From contig UQNP01000028.1 in the NCBI GenBank assembly GCA_900542385.1, forward strand, positions 1 through 16,943: DNA of 16,943 bases, read 5' to 3'. Below the pieces are notes generated by a model that had not been told where the DNA came from, did not search any database, and saw only the letters and a program-made list of their open reading frames with translations. The stretch's first letter is position 1. Every line of letters starts with the position of its first letter. A program made the translations under genes and the position numbers. Source of the stretch: an uncultured Eubacterium sp. Lineage in GTDB: Bacteria > Bacillota > Clostridia > Peptostreptococcales > Anaerovoracaceae. Of the stretch, positions 1-7,149 are shown piece by piece.

Positions 1-66
1 CTTGAACTGCTCCATCAGCGCAGGATACACATCATTCTTGTATGTTTCTCTCAATCTTGCTGTCAA
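1..66 (-). CDS. rplE: 50S ribosomal protein L5, N-terminal fragment (window edge)
   Basis: Only the first 22 codons are present; the gene continues past the left edge. They translate to MTARLRETYKNDVYPALMEQ followed by FK, the conserved L5 N-terminus. L5 binds 5S rRNA and sits in the central protuberance of the large subunit. The start codon is TTG at 66-64: no ATG fits, the residues match the L5 start, and a GGAGG lies about 8 nt upstream. It follows rplX after 17 bp, the standard S10/spc-type order. The non-ATG start is the only oddity. Confidence 0.9.
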   Translation of the reverse strand, partial: MTARLRETYKNDVYPALMEQFK

Positions 67-83
67 AACCGTCTCCTCCTTTC

Positions 84-389
84 CTAATCTATTACGGCGC
101 CGGTCTTCTTCGATACTCTAACCTTCTTGCCGTTTTCAATCTTGTATCCGATCCTTGTCGGAGCTTTTGCTTTTGAATCATAGTACATAACGTTGGATGC
201 GTCTATAGGACCTTCCTGATGCTTTATCTCAGCAGCTTCTTTCTGAGTCTGCTTCTGATGCTTAGTCTGAATGTTGACGCCTTCAACGATCACTCTGCCT
301 TCTTTAGGCATTGCCTTCAGCACTTTCCCGGTTTTTCCCTTGTCTTTTCCGGCAAGTACTATTACTGTGTCATCTTTTCTAATTCGCAT
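84..389 (-). CDS. rplX: 50S ribosomal protein L24
   Basis: L24 is an assembly-initiating large-subunit protein that binds 23S rRNA domain I. The 101-residue product begins MRIRKDDTVIV and contains a KOW motif near residues 6-25 (VIVLAGKDKGKTGKV), as expected for the family in sequence and length. An in-frame GTG nine bases upstream would add three residues, but it abuts the AGGAGG ribosome-binding site with no spacing. The ATG at 389 lies about 8 nt from the site and is the better start. It sits 12 bp after rplN and 17 bp before rplE. Confidence 0.96.
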   Translation of the reverse strand: MRIRKDDTVIVLAGKDKGKTGKVLKAMPKEGRVIVEGVNIQTKHQKQTQKEAAEIKHQEGPIDASNVMYYDSKAKAPTRIGYKIENGKKVRVSKKTGAVID

Positions 390-401
390 CTCGTACACCT
401 C

Positions 402-770
402 CTATAATACTTCCGGTGCCAAGGATACTATCTTCATGAAACCCTTATCCCTGAGCTCTCTTGCTACCGGTCCAAAAATACGGGTTCCAACCGGCTGCAA
501 ATCATCCTTTATAACAACTGCCGCATTCTGGTCGAACTTAACATAGCTGCCGTCAGCTCTTCTGGCACCGTGCTTTGTTCTTACCACAACGGCTCTGACT
601 ACATCACTTTTCTTTACAACTCCGCCAGGCGTCGCATCCTTTACCGCACATACGATAACGTCGCCTATGTTGGCGTACTGACGGCTCGTTCCGCCGAGTA
701 TGCGGATGCACAAAAGTTCTTTGGCACCGGAGTTGTCAGCTACCTTTAATCTTGTTTCAGTCTGAATCAT
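402..770 (-). CDS. rplN: 50S ribosomal protein L14
   Basis: The 122-residue product matches the usual L14 length. Its N-terminus ([19 protein letters not shown]) and the [14 protein letters not shown] segment are characteristic. L14 is a beta-barrel protein near the subunit interface that contacts L19 and 16S rRNA helix 14. It lies 15 bp after rpsQ and 12 bp before rplX in the same leftward operon, with a GAGGCG-type ribosome-binding site just before the ATG. Nothing unusual is visible. Confidence 0.97.
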   Translation of the reverse strand: MIQTETRLKVADNSGAKELLCIRILGGTSRQYANIGDVIVCAVKDATPGGVVKKSDVVRAVVVRTKHGARRADGSYVKFDQNAAVVIKDDLQPVGTRIFGPVARELRDKGFMKIVSLAPEVL

Positions 771-785
771 AACCAGGCGCCTCCT

Positions 786-1046
786 TTACTTAACTTTTTC
801 AACTATATTCACAAGTCTCCATCTCTTGTCCTTAGAGAGTGGTCTTGTCTCCATAATTCTGACTTTATCTCCTATATTGCACTCGTTGTTTTCGTCATGG
901 GCTTTAACTTTCTTGGTTCTCTTTACCGCTTTTCCGTAAAGGGAATGTCTTACGAAGTCTTCTACCGCAACGACAATTGTTTTATCCATCTTGTCGCTTA
1001 CAACCATGCCGACCATTGTCTTTCTTCTGTTTCTTTCAACTGCCAT
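786..1046 (-). CDS. rpsQ: 30S ribosomal protein S17
   Basis: The 86-residue protein has the bacterial S17 signature: a [19 protein letters not shown] strand near residues 11-29, then the [19 protein letters not shown] segment. S17 is a primary 16S rRNA binder in the 5' domain. An AAAGGAGG site precedes the ATG. It lies 18 bp after rpmC and 15 bp before rplN, the normal order. Confidence 0.97.
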   Translation of the reverse strand: MAVERNRRKTMVGMVVSDKMDKTIVVAVEDFVRHSLYGKAVKRTKKVKAHDENNECNIGDKVRIMETRPLSKDKRWRLVNIVEKVK

Positions 1047-1064
1047 AATCCATCCTCCTTTCCG

Positions 1065-1268
1065 TTAGTCCTGAACCTTTGCAAGTTCTTTTTCCCTTAT
1101 GATCGTTTTAACTCTTGCAATGTCTCTCTTTGTCTCACGCATCTTTATCGGATTTTCAAGCTGACCTGTTACATGCTGAAATCTCAGGTTAAAAAGGTCT
1201 TTTTTCATCTTCAACAGTTCGGCGTTCAGCTCCGCTTCCGACATTTCTCTTATTTTCTTCAATTCCAT
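1065..1268 (-). CDS. rpmC: 50S ribosomal protein L29
   Basis: This 67-residue, mostly helical protein has the L29 pattern: ELKKIREMSEAELNAEL near the start and the LFNLRFQHVTGQLENP core, followed by the RDIARVKTIIREKE helix. L29 lies at the peptide exit tunnel and helps dock trigger factor and SRP. Its ATG overlaps the rplP stop as TAATG (1270-1266), implying translational coupling. It lacks its own strong ribosome-binding site, which fits coupling. Confidence 0.96.
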   Translation of the reverse strand: MELKKIREMSEAELNAELLKMKKDLFNLRFQHVTGQLENPIKMRETKRDIARVKTIIREKELAKVQD

Positions 1269-1702
1269 TATGCTTCACCACCCTTTGCTAATTCCTGGCC
1301 TTTGATGGCAAATTTACATTTAACCGGCAGTTTGTGGGATGCAAGCCTCATAGCTTCTCTTGCCTGTGCTTCCGTAACTCCTTCTATCTCAAACATAACT
1401 CTGCCCGGTTTAACTACTGCTACCCAGTACTCAGGAGCACCTTTACCGGATCCCATACGTACTTCAGCAGGTTTCTTAGTTACTGACTTATGCGGGAAGA
1501 TCTTGATATAAACCTTACCACCTCTCTTTACAGATCTCGTCATAGCGATTCTGGCTGCCTCGATCTGATTTGAAGTTATCCATCCACACTCTGTGGCAGT
1601 GAGACCATATTCACCGTATGTTATAGTGTTGCCCTTAGTGGCTTTACCTTTCATTCTGCCTCTGTGGACCCTTCTGCGTTTAACGCGCTTTGGCATTAAC
1701 AT
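1268..1702 (-). CDS. rplP: 50S ribosomal protein L16
   Basis: The 144-residue protein starts [19 protein letters not shown], the highly conserved L16 N-terminus, and carries the [20 protein letters not shown] and [18 protein letters not shown] segments. L16 organises the A-site region of the large subunit near the peptidyl transferase centre. The first of two close ATGs was chosen because the family begins MLMPKR and GGAGG lies about 9 nt upstream. The gene follows rpsC by 23 bp and overlaps rpmC by one base. Confidence 0.97.
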   Translation of the reverse strand: MLMPKRVKRRRVHRGRMKGKATKGNTITYGEYGLTATECGWITSNQIEAARIAMTRSVKRGGKVYIKIFPHKSVTKKPAEVRMGSGKGAPEYWVAVVKPGRVMFEIEGVTEAQAREAMRLASHKLPVKCKFAIKGQELAKGGEA

Positions 1703-1725
1703 GACGCGTGTCCTCCTTTCAATGT

Positions 1726-2622
1726 CTATTCTTCAGTAGCGGTTTCTGTATTTTCGGAAACCTGTGATTCTTCAACCTGTGCTTCTGCTGCCTTCTTTGC
1801 AGCTTCTTCAGCCGGATCAACTTTCGGAGTCTTTCTGACTCTTGGATTTACTGCCTTAGGAGCCTCGGCTCTTTCGTTTCTTCTGTCATCTCTTCTCGGT
1901 CTTCTCTCACCGTCTCTTCTCTGTCTCCTGTCGCCCTTTCTTCTGTCTCTTCTGCCTTCCTTTTCTTCAGGCACAGCGCTCTTGAGACCTTTGTCGAGAA
2001 TCTCGCCGTGGTTTATCCAAACTTTTACGCCGAGCTTTCCGTATGTCGTGTCGGCTTCGGCAAAACCGTAGTCGATATCCGCTCTGAGTGTATGAAGAGG
2101 AACATTACCTTCGCTGTACTTTTCCGATCTTGCGATCTCAGCACCGCCGAGTCTGCCGGAAGCAAGTACCTTTATGCCCTTAGCGCCTGCTTTCATAGTT
2201 CTGCCGATAGCCTGCTTCATTGCTCTTCTGAAGGAAACTCTTCTTTCGAGAGCCTGAGCGATGCTTTCAGCTGTAAGCTGTGCGTCGAGTTCTGCTCTTC
2301 TTACTTCTTTTATATCTATTATTATTGTTTTCTTAGTCATCTTTTCGAGCTCGGATTTGAGATCGTCTATACCGGTTCCGGATCTTCCGATCACCATTCC
2401 AGGCTTAGCTGTAAGTACGATGACTTTAAGCTTGTTTTCAGCTGCTCTTTCGATGAGTATCTTGGATACTCCCGCAGCATAGAGTTTTTTCTTTACAAAT
2501 TCTCTTACTTTGTTGTCTTCGATAAGGTAATCAGCGAATTTGTTTTTATCTGCATACCATTTCGAATCCCAGTCTTTTATTACGCCTACTCTCAGTCCGT
2601 GAGGACTTACTTTCTGACCCAT
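1726..2622 (-). CDS. rpsC: 30S ribosomal protein S3 with long charged C-terminal extension
   Basis: S3 forms part of the mRNA entry channel of the small subunit and its helicase activity. The product (298 aa) starts [18 protein letters not shown]. The KH domain with GRSG at about residues 79-82 and the C-terminal S3 domain through about residue 215 are intact. A tail of about 80 residues follows: an Arg/Asp/Glu-rich, Arg-dense stretch (about 223-251), a Pro/Lys part, then an acidic Ala/Glu end. Bacterial S3 is usually about 210-235 aa, so the tail is an addition. The start at 2622 has AGGAGG at proper spacing. A longer in-frame reading from 2724 would overlap rplV and does not match the family. 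Confidence 0.96.
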   Translation of the reverse strand: MGQKVSPHGLRVGVIKDWDSKWYADKNKFADYLIEDNKVREFVKKKLYAAGVSKILIERAAENKLKVIVLTAKPGMVIGRSGTGIDDLKSELEKMTKKTIIIDIKEVRRAELDAQLTAESIAQALERRVSFRRAMKQAIGRTMKAGAKGIKVLASGRLGGAEIARSEKYSEGNVPLHTLRADIDYGFAEADTTYGKLGVKVWINHGEILDKGLKSAVPEEKEGRRDRRKGDRRQRRDGERRPRRDDRRNERAEAPKAVNPRVRKTPKVDPAEEAAKKAAEAQVEESQVSENTETATEE

Positions 2623-2639
2623 CTTTGAACCTCCTATTC

Positions 2640-2972
2640 CTAATTCTTTTCCTTGAGAGTAACGCCCACGTGGCTGCTTCTCTTTAAAATCATCGATGCT
2701 CTGCCCTGCGAGCCTGCCCGCCATCTCTTCATCGTCGGTCCCTGATGAGCATATACTTCGGCTACATAGAGGTTATCGGTATTCATTTCCTTAACGTCCG
2801 CATTGGCCGCTGCGGATTTTACAACCTTTTCAACTATTTCAGCTCCTTTTCCCGGAGTGAACTTCAAAATGTTCAATGCCTCATCTAAGTCTTTGCCTCT
2901 TACCAGGTCGGTAACCGGCTTAAGCTTGATAGGAGACATTCTTACATACTTTGCAATTGCTTTTGCTTCCAT
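2640..2972 (-). CDS. rplV: 50S ribosomal protein L22
   Basis: The 110-residue product begins [20 protein letters not shown] and ends in the conserved segment around [16 protein letters not shown], with the beta-hairpin that lines the exit tunnel and is a macrolide-response site in other species. A TTG two codons upstream lies only 4 nt from AAGGAG. The ATG at 2972 lies about 10 nt away and matches the family start, so it was preferred. The gene sits 19 bp after rpsS and 17 bp before rpsC. Confidence 0.95.
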   Translation of the reverse strand: MEAKAIAKYVRMSPIKLKPVTDLVRGKDLDEALNILKFTPGKGAEIVEKVVKSAAANADVKEMNTDNLYVAEVYAHQGPTMKRWRAGSQGRASMILKRSSHVGVTLKEKN

Positions 2973-2991
2973 TTTCAATTATCTCCTTTTC

Positions 2992-3264
2992 TTACTTTGA
3001 TTTCTTATCTGCGGCATGGCCTCTGTAAGTCCTCGTAGGAGCAAATTCTCCCAGTCTGTGACCTACCATATCTTCCGTAATATATACAGGCACATGTTTT
3101 CTTCCGTCATGTACTGCTATCGTATGTCCCACCATCTGAGGGAATATGGTCGAAGGTCTTGACCATGTTTTTATTACTTTCTTATCGTTAGCCGCGTTCA
3201 TCTCTTCGATGGCTTTAAGCAGCTTGGCGTTTACGAAAGGACCCTTTTTAAGTGATCTGCCCAT
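2992..3264 (-). CDS. rpsS: 30S ribosomal protein S19
   Basis: The 90-residue protein carries the S19 hallmarks [39 protein letters not shown] and the [20 protein letters not shown] end. S19 sits in the head of the 30S subunit with S13 and contacts the A-site tRNA region. It lies 18 bp downstream of rplB with a GGAGC-type site before the ATG. Length and order are normal. Confidence 0.97.
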   Translation of the reverse strand: MGRSLKKGPFVNAKLLKAIEEMNAANDKKVIKTWSRPSTIFPQMVGHTIAVHDGRKHVPVYITEDMVGHRLGEFAPTRTYRGHAADKKSK

Positions 3265-3282
3265 TATATTTGCTCCTTCCTT

Positions 3283-4116
3283 TTATTTTTCATTTCTTCT
3301 CTTTACGATATATTTATCGGATTTCTTGTTTTTCTTTCTTGTCTTGTACCCAAGAGCAGGTTTACCCCAAGGTGTTACAGGGCTTACACGTCCGATTCCG
3401 GCCTTACCTTCACCACCGCCGTGAGGGTGATCGTTAGGGTTCATTACAGACCCTCTTACCGTCGGTCTTATACCCATATGCCTTTTTCTGCCTGCTTTAC
3501 CTATCTGGATGTTCTGGTGATCGAGGTTTCCTACTTCACCGACAGTGGCTCTGCATTCGATCCTTACTCTTCTTACTTCTCCGGACGGCAGTCTCACCTG
3601 AGCGAAGTTTCCTTCTTTTGCCATGAGCTGTGCGCCGTTTCCTGCGGATCTTACCATCTGGCCGCCCTTTCCAGGCTTGAGTTCTACATTGTGTATAACA
3701 GTACCTACAGGAATGTTGGCAAGAGGAAGTGCGTTTCCTACTTTGATATCAGCTTCTGCTCCTGATTCTATCACGTCGCCTACCGAAAGTTTGTTTGGAG
3801 CTATGATATATCTCTTTTCACCGTCTGCATAATTTATCAGAGCGATGTTGGCGCTTCTGTTCGGATCATACTCGATAGTAGCCACTGTTCCAGGAACGCC
3901 GTCCTTATTTCTTTTGAAATCTATGATCCTGTATTTAGGTCTGTATCCGCCGCCTCTGTGTCTTACAGTGATCTTGCCTCTGGCGTTTCTTCCCGAGTGC
4001 TTCTTAAGAGTTACTGTAAGTGACTTCTCCGGTGTGTCGCAAGTGATTTCCTCAAACGTGGAAACCGTCATTCCTCTTAAACCAGGAGTGGTCGGATTGT
4101 ATTTTTTTATTGCCAT
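3283..4116 (-). CDS. rplB: 50S ribosomal protein L2
   Basis: The 277-residue product matches full-length L2 ([18 protein letters not shown] at the start). It contains an OB-like RNA-binding domain and an SH3-like domain. The C-terminal [15 protein letters not shown] loop carries the conserved histidine (about residue 230), which in well-studied ribosomes lies near the peptidyl transferase centre. L2 is needed for subunit association and peptidyl transfer. AGGAGG precedes the ATG, 18 bp after rplW. Confidence 0.98.
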   Translation of the reverse strand: MAIKKYNPTTPGLRGMTVSTFEEITCDTPEKSLTVTLKKHSGRNARGKITVRHRGGGYRPKYRIIDFKRNKDGVPGTVATIEYDPNRSANIALINYADGEKRYIIAPNKLSVGDVIESGAEADIKVGNALPLANIPVGTVIHNVELKPGKGGQMVRSAGNGAQLMAKEGNFAQVRLPSGEVRRVRIECRATVGEVGNLDHQNIQIGKAGRKRHMGIRPTVRGSVMNPNDHPHGGGEGKAGIGRVSPVTPWGKPALGYKTRKKNKKSDKYIVKRRNEK

Positions 4117-4134
4117 CGTTTCCTACCTCCTATA

Positions 4135-4425
4135 TTACAGACTCTGGAAGAATTCGATTTCCTTACTCTTTTCTGTAAGGGTCACGATCGCCTTTTTGCT
4201 GGCGGATGTCATGCCTACGTATCTTCCCATTCTCTTTTTCTTACCTACAACGTTCATAATATTTACTTTAGCAACTTCCACATCGAAGATTTCTTCAACA
4301 GCGTTTTTAACTTCTGTCTTGTTAGCGTCTACCGCAACCTTGAATGTGTACTTCTTTACCTGTGCGTCCTCCATGCTCTGTTCGGAGATAACAGGCTTCA
4401 ATATTACATCGTAAGGAGTTTTCAT
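4135..4425 (-). CDS. rplW: 50S ribosomal protein L23
   Basis: The 96-residue protein has the L23 pattern [37 protein letters not shown] and a short basic loop [11 protein letters not shown]23 lies at the tunnel exit and is the main docking site for trigger factor and SRP. Its ATG overlaps the rplD stop as TAATG (4427-4423). A GGAGG 10-11 nt upstream lies within the end of rplD, so both coupling and independent initiation are possible. Confidence 0.97.
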   Translation of the reverse strand: MKTPYDVILKPVISEQSMEDAQVKKYTFKVAVDANKTEVKNAVEEIFDVEVAKVNIMNVVGKKKRMGRYVGMTSASKKAIVTLTEKSKEIEFFQSL

Positions 4426-5048
4426 TATGCGTACACCTCCTCAATCTTTTCAATAGCTTCTTTAGTAACTATGAAGCTTGTATGATTGATAATCTCATAT
4501 ACGTTCATAGTCGTTACGAGAGCTGTTCTCACACCCTGTATGTTGGATGCTGATCTTACTACGTTCTCGTCTTTTTCTGCTGTTATTATCAGAGCTTTCT
4601 TTTCTGCCTTTATGTTTTCAAGCATTTTTACCATTTCTTTTGTCTTAGGCTCATCGAATTTGATTTCATCGAGTACGATGATCTCGTTTTCTTTAACCTT
4701 CGATGAAAGCGCTGACAGCATCGCAAGTCTTCTGAGCTTCTTAGGCAGTGTGTATCTGTAGCTTCTTGGCTTTGGTGCGAATACTACTCCGCCTCCAACC
4801 TGCGACGGGTCTGTCGTACTACCCTGTCTGTGTCGGCCTGTACCTTTCTGTCTGAAAGGCTTTCTGCCTCCTCCTCTGACTTCAGCTCTTGTCTTCGCAG
4901 ACTGTGTGCCCTGTCTCTTGTTAGCTAAAATATTCTTTACTACCGCATGTACTGCGTTCTGGTTTGGCTCGATACCGAAGATCTCGTCTTTCAGCTCTAT
5001 CTGTCCGGCTTCCTGGCCTGCCATATTCAGCATTGTCACTTTTGACAT
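4425..5048 (-). CDS. rplD: 50S ribosomal protein L4
   Basis: The 207-residue product shows the extended tunnel loop at about residues 45-97, including [20 protein letters not shown] and FAPKPRSY, followed by the globular domain. L4 binds 23S rRNA domain I and lines the exit tunnel. In Escherichia coli L4 is also the autogenous repressor of the S10 operon. Whether it acts on the leader seen upstream of rpsJ here is inference. The gene starts 25 bp after rplC with an AAGGAGGAAG site. Confidence 0.97.
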   Translation of the reverse strand: MSKVTMLNMAGQEAGQIELKDEIFGIEPNQNAVHAVVKNILANKRQGTQSAKTRAEVRGGGRKPFRQKGTGRHRQGSTTDPSQVGGGVVFAPKPRSYRYTLPKKLRRLAMLSALSSKVKENEIIVLDEIKFDEPKTKEMVKMLENIKAEKKALIITAEKDENVVRSASNIQGVRTALVTTMNVYEIINHTSFIVTKEAIEKIEEVYA

Positions 5049-5073
5049 CTTACTTCCTCCTTCCTGAAGTCAT

Positions 5074-5706
5074 CTATTTGTCCTGACCCTTTACTGCATA
5101 CTGGATGCGGACTATACCGCCCTTGTTCCCCGGAACTGCACCCTTTACCAGCATCAGGTTCTTTTCTTCTATAACTTTCACCAGCTCGATATTCTGTACC
5201 GTAACTGTCTCGCGTCCCATTCTTCCCGGACCTGCATTTCCTTTGAATACTCTCGAAGGATAAGTACCTGCGGCAAGCGCTCCTGCGAGTCTCTTGTGCT
5301 TTGAGCCGTGGCTCATAGGGCCTCTGTGGTGTCCGTGTCTTTTAATGTTGCCCTGTGTGCCCTTACCTTTTGACGTGCCTGTGATGTCCAGTTTCTTTCC
5401 TTCTTCAAAATCAGCAACCGTGATCTCCTGTCCAACTTCGAAAGTTTCGCCTTCCTCAGGTTTGAACTCTGCAAGATATTTCTTAGGTGCTGCACCGGCC
5501 TTTTCGAAATGTCCTGTCATAGGTTTGTTGACTCTCTGCGGTTTAGCATCAACGAATCCGAACTGTACAGCGTCGTATCCGTCGTTTTCAACGGTCTTGA
5601 TCTGAGTTACCGTCATCGGGCCTGCTTCTATCACCGTTACGGGTACTACCGCATGCTCGGTGAAGATTTGGGTCATGCCCAGTTTTTTTCCCAAAATTGT
5701 CTTCAT
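5074..5706 (-). CDS. rplC: 50S ribosomal protein L3
   Basis: The 210-residue protein starts MKTILGKKLGMTQIF and has the conserved GKGTQGNIKRHGHHRGPMSH segment (about residues 114-133). In other bacteria this segment carries the methylated glutamine and reaches toward the peptidyl transferase centre. L3 is an early 23S rRNA assembly protein. A CAAGGAGGAAAAAT site precedes the ATG. The gap to rpsJ is unusually long (125 bp) and is filled by a folded element that ends about 12 nt before this ribosome-binding site. Confidence 0.97.
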   Translation of the reverse strand: MKTILGKKLGMTQIFTEHAVVPVTVIEAGPMTVTQIKTVENDGYDAVQFGFVDAKPQRVNKPMTGHFEKAGAAPKKYLAEFKPEEGETFEVGQEITVADFEEGKKLDITGTSKGKGTQGNIKRHGHHRGPMSHGSKHKRLAGALAAGTYPSRVFKGNAGPGRMGRETVTVQNIELVKVIEEKNLMLVKGAVPGNKGGIVRIQYAVKGQDK

Positions 5707-5728
5707 ATTTTTCCTCCTTGATTCTTAC

Positions 5729-5826
5729 AGCGGAGCAAGCCCTAACCCAGTGAACGCAGTGAGCTGCGGTAGGTCAACGTGCCTTGCGGCACCAGCCTGC
5801 TCATACTAAGGGGAGTTCCCTTCGCT
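5729..5826 (-). ncRNA. Folded intergenic element between rpsJ and rplC
   Basis: Read on the minus strand, this 98-nt stretch has nested complementarity throughout. The outer stem is AGCG (5826-5823) with CGCT (5732-5729). Hairpin AAGGG/CCCTT is at 5822-5808. A second stem, GAGCAGGC (5802-5795) with GCTTGCTC (5740-5733), has one G-U pair. Inside it are hairpin GTGCC-GCAA-GGCAC (5792-5779, a GNRA loop) and hairpin CGCAG-CTCA-CTGCG (5768-5755). The helices form a three-way junction. It could be a regulatory RNA for rplC translation, a processing site, or a dispersed palindromic repeat that landed in the gap. I do not recognise the family. Confidence 0.5.
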
Positions 5827-5831
5827 TTAAA

Positions 5832-6143
5832 TTATAATTTGATTTCGATATCCACTCCTGCAGGCAGATCCAGTTTAGTGAGAGCATCTGTAGTCTTTGC
5901 CGTTGCGCTGGTGATATCGATCAATCTCTTGTGAGTCCTCTGTTCAAACTGTTCTCTCGAATCTTTGTACTTATGAACCGCTCTGAGGATAGTAACAACT
6001 TCCTTCTCAGTCGGAAGAGGTATAGGTCCTGAAACTTCAGCGCCTGTTTTCTTTGCCGTTTCTACGATCTTCGCAGCCGACTGATCAAGGATCGCATGAT
6101 CATAAGCCTTGAGTTTGATTCTGATTTTCTGTAATTCGCTCAT
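5832..6143 (-). CDS. rpsJ: 30S ribosomal protein S10
   Basis: The 103-residue protein is the usual S10 length, with [16 protein letters not shown] near the start, [31 protein letters not shown] in the middle and a [19 protein letters not shown] end. S10 is in the 30S head. As NusE it also partners NusB in rRNA antitermination and links to NusG in transcription-translation coupling. It is the first gene of the operon, preceded by AGGAGGAAAAA before the ATG and a leader of about 250 nt. Confidence 0.98.
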   Translation of the reverse strand: MSELQKIRIKLKAYDHAILDQSAAKIVETAKKTGAEVSGPIPLPTEKEVVTILRAVHKYKDSREQFEQRTHKRLIDITSATAKTTDALTKLDLPAGVDIEIKL

Positions 6144-6399
6144 TTTTTCCTCCTAAAACTTTTTGTACTGTTTTCGCTACTCATGTACAAGGGCTCTTAC
6201 CGAATCCCCGCATATTTACACGGTTTCAGGGCTTTACGCATTCGATGCGCCGCTTGATACACGCCCTCGTGTGTTTCTTATATTTTTCACACAATAAAAA
6301 TCCGGCGAAACCCCTCGCCCCCATCTCACGTGGGGACAATTCTCAGTGGAAATTCTCCCATAGCAAGGTAACTTCCCACGTCATCGCCTTACACAAGCC
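6144..6399 (-). promoter_or_regulatory. S10 operon 5' leader with possible attenuator
   Basis: About 255 nt separate the predicted transcription start from rpsJ. Visible pairings on the minus strand include ACGTGGG (6381-6375) with CCCACGT (6334-6328). A terminator-like hairpin GGCGA-GGGGTT-TCGCC (6319-6304) is followed closely by TTTTTATT. There are also GTGTG/CACAC (6292-6269), CGCAT-CGA-ATGCG (6249-6237), and AGGGC (6267-6263), which can pair with either of two GCCCT copies (6232-6228 or 6194-6190). Such leaders commonly mediate autogenous control of S10 operons. The ligand here is not shown by the sequence. Confidence 0.5.
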
Positions 6400-6404
6400 T
6401 TTGT

Positions 6405-6433
6405 AGTATATACCAAGATTCACGATTATGCAA
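6405..6433 (-). promoter_or_regulatory. Sigma-A promoter of the S10 operon
   Basis: On the minus strand, TTGCAT (6433-6428) and TATACT (6410-6405) are separated by exactly 17 bp, a good vegetative promoter. Transcription would start near 6398 and run through the leader into rpsJ. No gene lies between it and rpsJ. Confidence 0.78.
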
Positions 6434-6824
6434 GAGTTTTGAGAAAAGTTTTTTGCATTTTTTTCGTCATCAAAATCTTGTATTTGCAATATATACAGCC
6501 ACTATATACGTCACACTTTTTCAGGTGTTTCTTATTTTGCTTTTAAAATGCCTATAAGACGCTATTTTCCGCTGATCTCCGGTTCCAGGGCCTGCTAAAT
6601 TTGTATCGCGCAATGTGTGCTGGAGTAAGTTCAATAGTTTTAATTATTTTTATTTTGGAGCGGTGCATATGTATTCAGTATATAAACAGCATCGATGCGC
6701 TTTACATCCAGCGTCACGATTCACTTTATTTTGTCCGCTGTGTTCGTTCTGTTTATTCTTTCCGTTCGATCCTTTCTGTTCATCAGATATCATACCCCTG
6801 CTGGGTAATTTTTCAAAAACTATG
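6434..6824. other. Gene-free AT-rich stretch upstream of the S10 promoter
   Basis: I see no convincing gene in this stretch of about 390 bp. Open frames here are short, lack ribosome-binding sites and encode low-complexity Phe/Ser/Cys-rich peptides. T-runs just upstream of the S10 -35 box (on the minus strand, A-runs) could act as an UP element. No tRNA, hairpin array or repeat was recognised. Confidence 0.5.
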
Positions 6825-6825
6825 A

Positions 6826-6851
6826 AAAAACGGCCTTTTCAGGCCGTTTTT
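6826..6851 (-). terminator. Strong bidirectional intrinsic terminator
   Basis: CGGCCT (6831-6836), a TTTC loop and AGGCCG (6841-6846) form a 6-bp GC stem. It is extended by AAAAA and TTTTT (6826-6830 and 6847-6851) to 11 bp with U-tracts on both strands. On the minus strand it would end the kinase/LUD transcript, although it lies about 300 bp past that gene's stop. Confidence 0.8.
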
Positions 6852-6865
6852 GATAATTTTTTGTG

Positions 6866-7058
6866 TTATGTAAACCGGTTTCACGTGTGCTGCTGCACAG
6901 AATCAGTCGAATTCACAAAAATCCGCAAATAGGTTTCATTTTTATATATTTCACCGAAATTTATCAACAAATAAATATTCGCCTCAAAATTTCCATCTGA
7001 AAAATTTGTAAAAAAGCGCCGAAAAATATGTTTTTTGATAAATGTACGGTTTACATAA
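6866..7058. repeat. 12-bp perfect inverted repeat bounding an AT-rich 193-bp segment
   Basis: TTATGTAAACCG (6866-6877) is exactly reverse-complementary to CGGTTTACATAA (7047-7058), with 169 bp of AT-rich DNA between. The left arm also forms a 10-bp palindrome, AAACCGGTTT (6872-6881), reminiscent of LacI-family operators. No transposase is present. It could be a small non-autonomous element (a mariner-like TA flank is possible but is contained in the repeat), paired operator sites, or chance. Confidence 0.35.
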
Positions 7059-7149
7059 AACTTTGCATTGTCATAGCACCGTACGCAACGAAAAAACAAA
7101 GTCATCTATCCGACTAAGTCTTCCAAGTATCCTACATTCATCAGCAAGA

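Noticed and set aside
2623..2724. In-frame upstream extension of rpsC (34 extra residues)
   Set aside because: It overlaps the end of rplV in another frame, does not resemble S3, and the internal ATG at 2622 has a proper AGGAGG site.
5742..5804. A 20-codon open frame within the rpsJ-rplC element
   Set aside because: It lacks a ribosome-binding site and lies entirely within the folded structure; its codons are explained by the hairpins.
6601..6932. Two overlapping plus-strand open frames of 74 and 105 codons
   Set aside because: Both are Cys/Phe/Ser-rich without a convincing start signal, and one runs through the strong terminator hairpin at 6826-6851.
6866..7058. Calling the inverted-repeat segment an insertion sequence
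   Set aside because: It contains no transposase, and the TA dinucleotides at the ends are part of the repeat, so they are not independent evidence of target duplication.
6881..7105. 74-codon minus-strand open frame downstream of the LUD gene
   Set aside because: It has no clear ribosome-binding site and a Phe/Asn/Lys-rich composition typical of AT-rich noncoding DNA, and it resembles no family I know.
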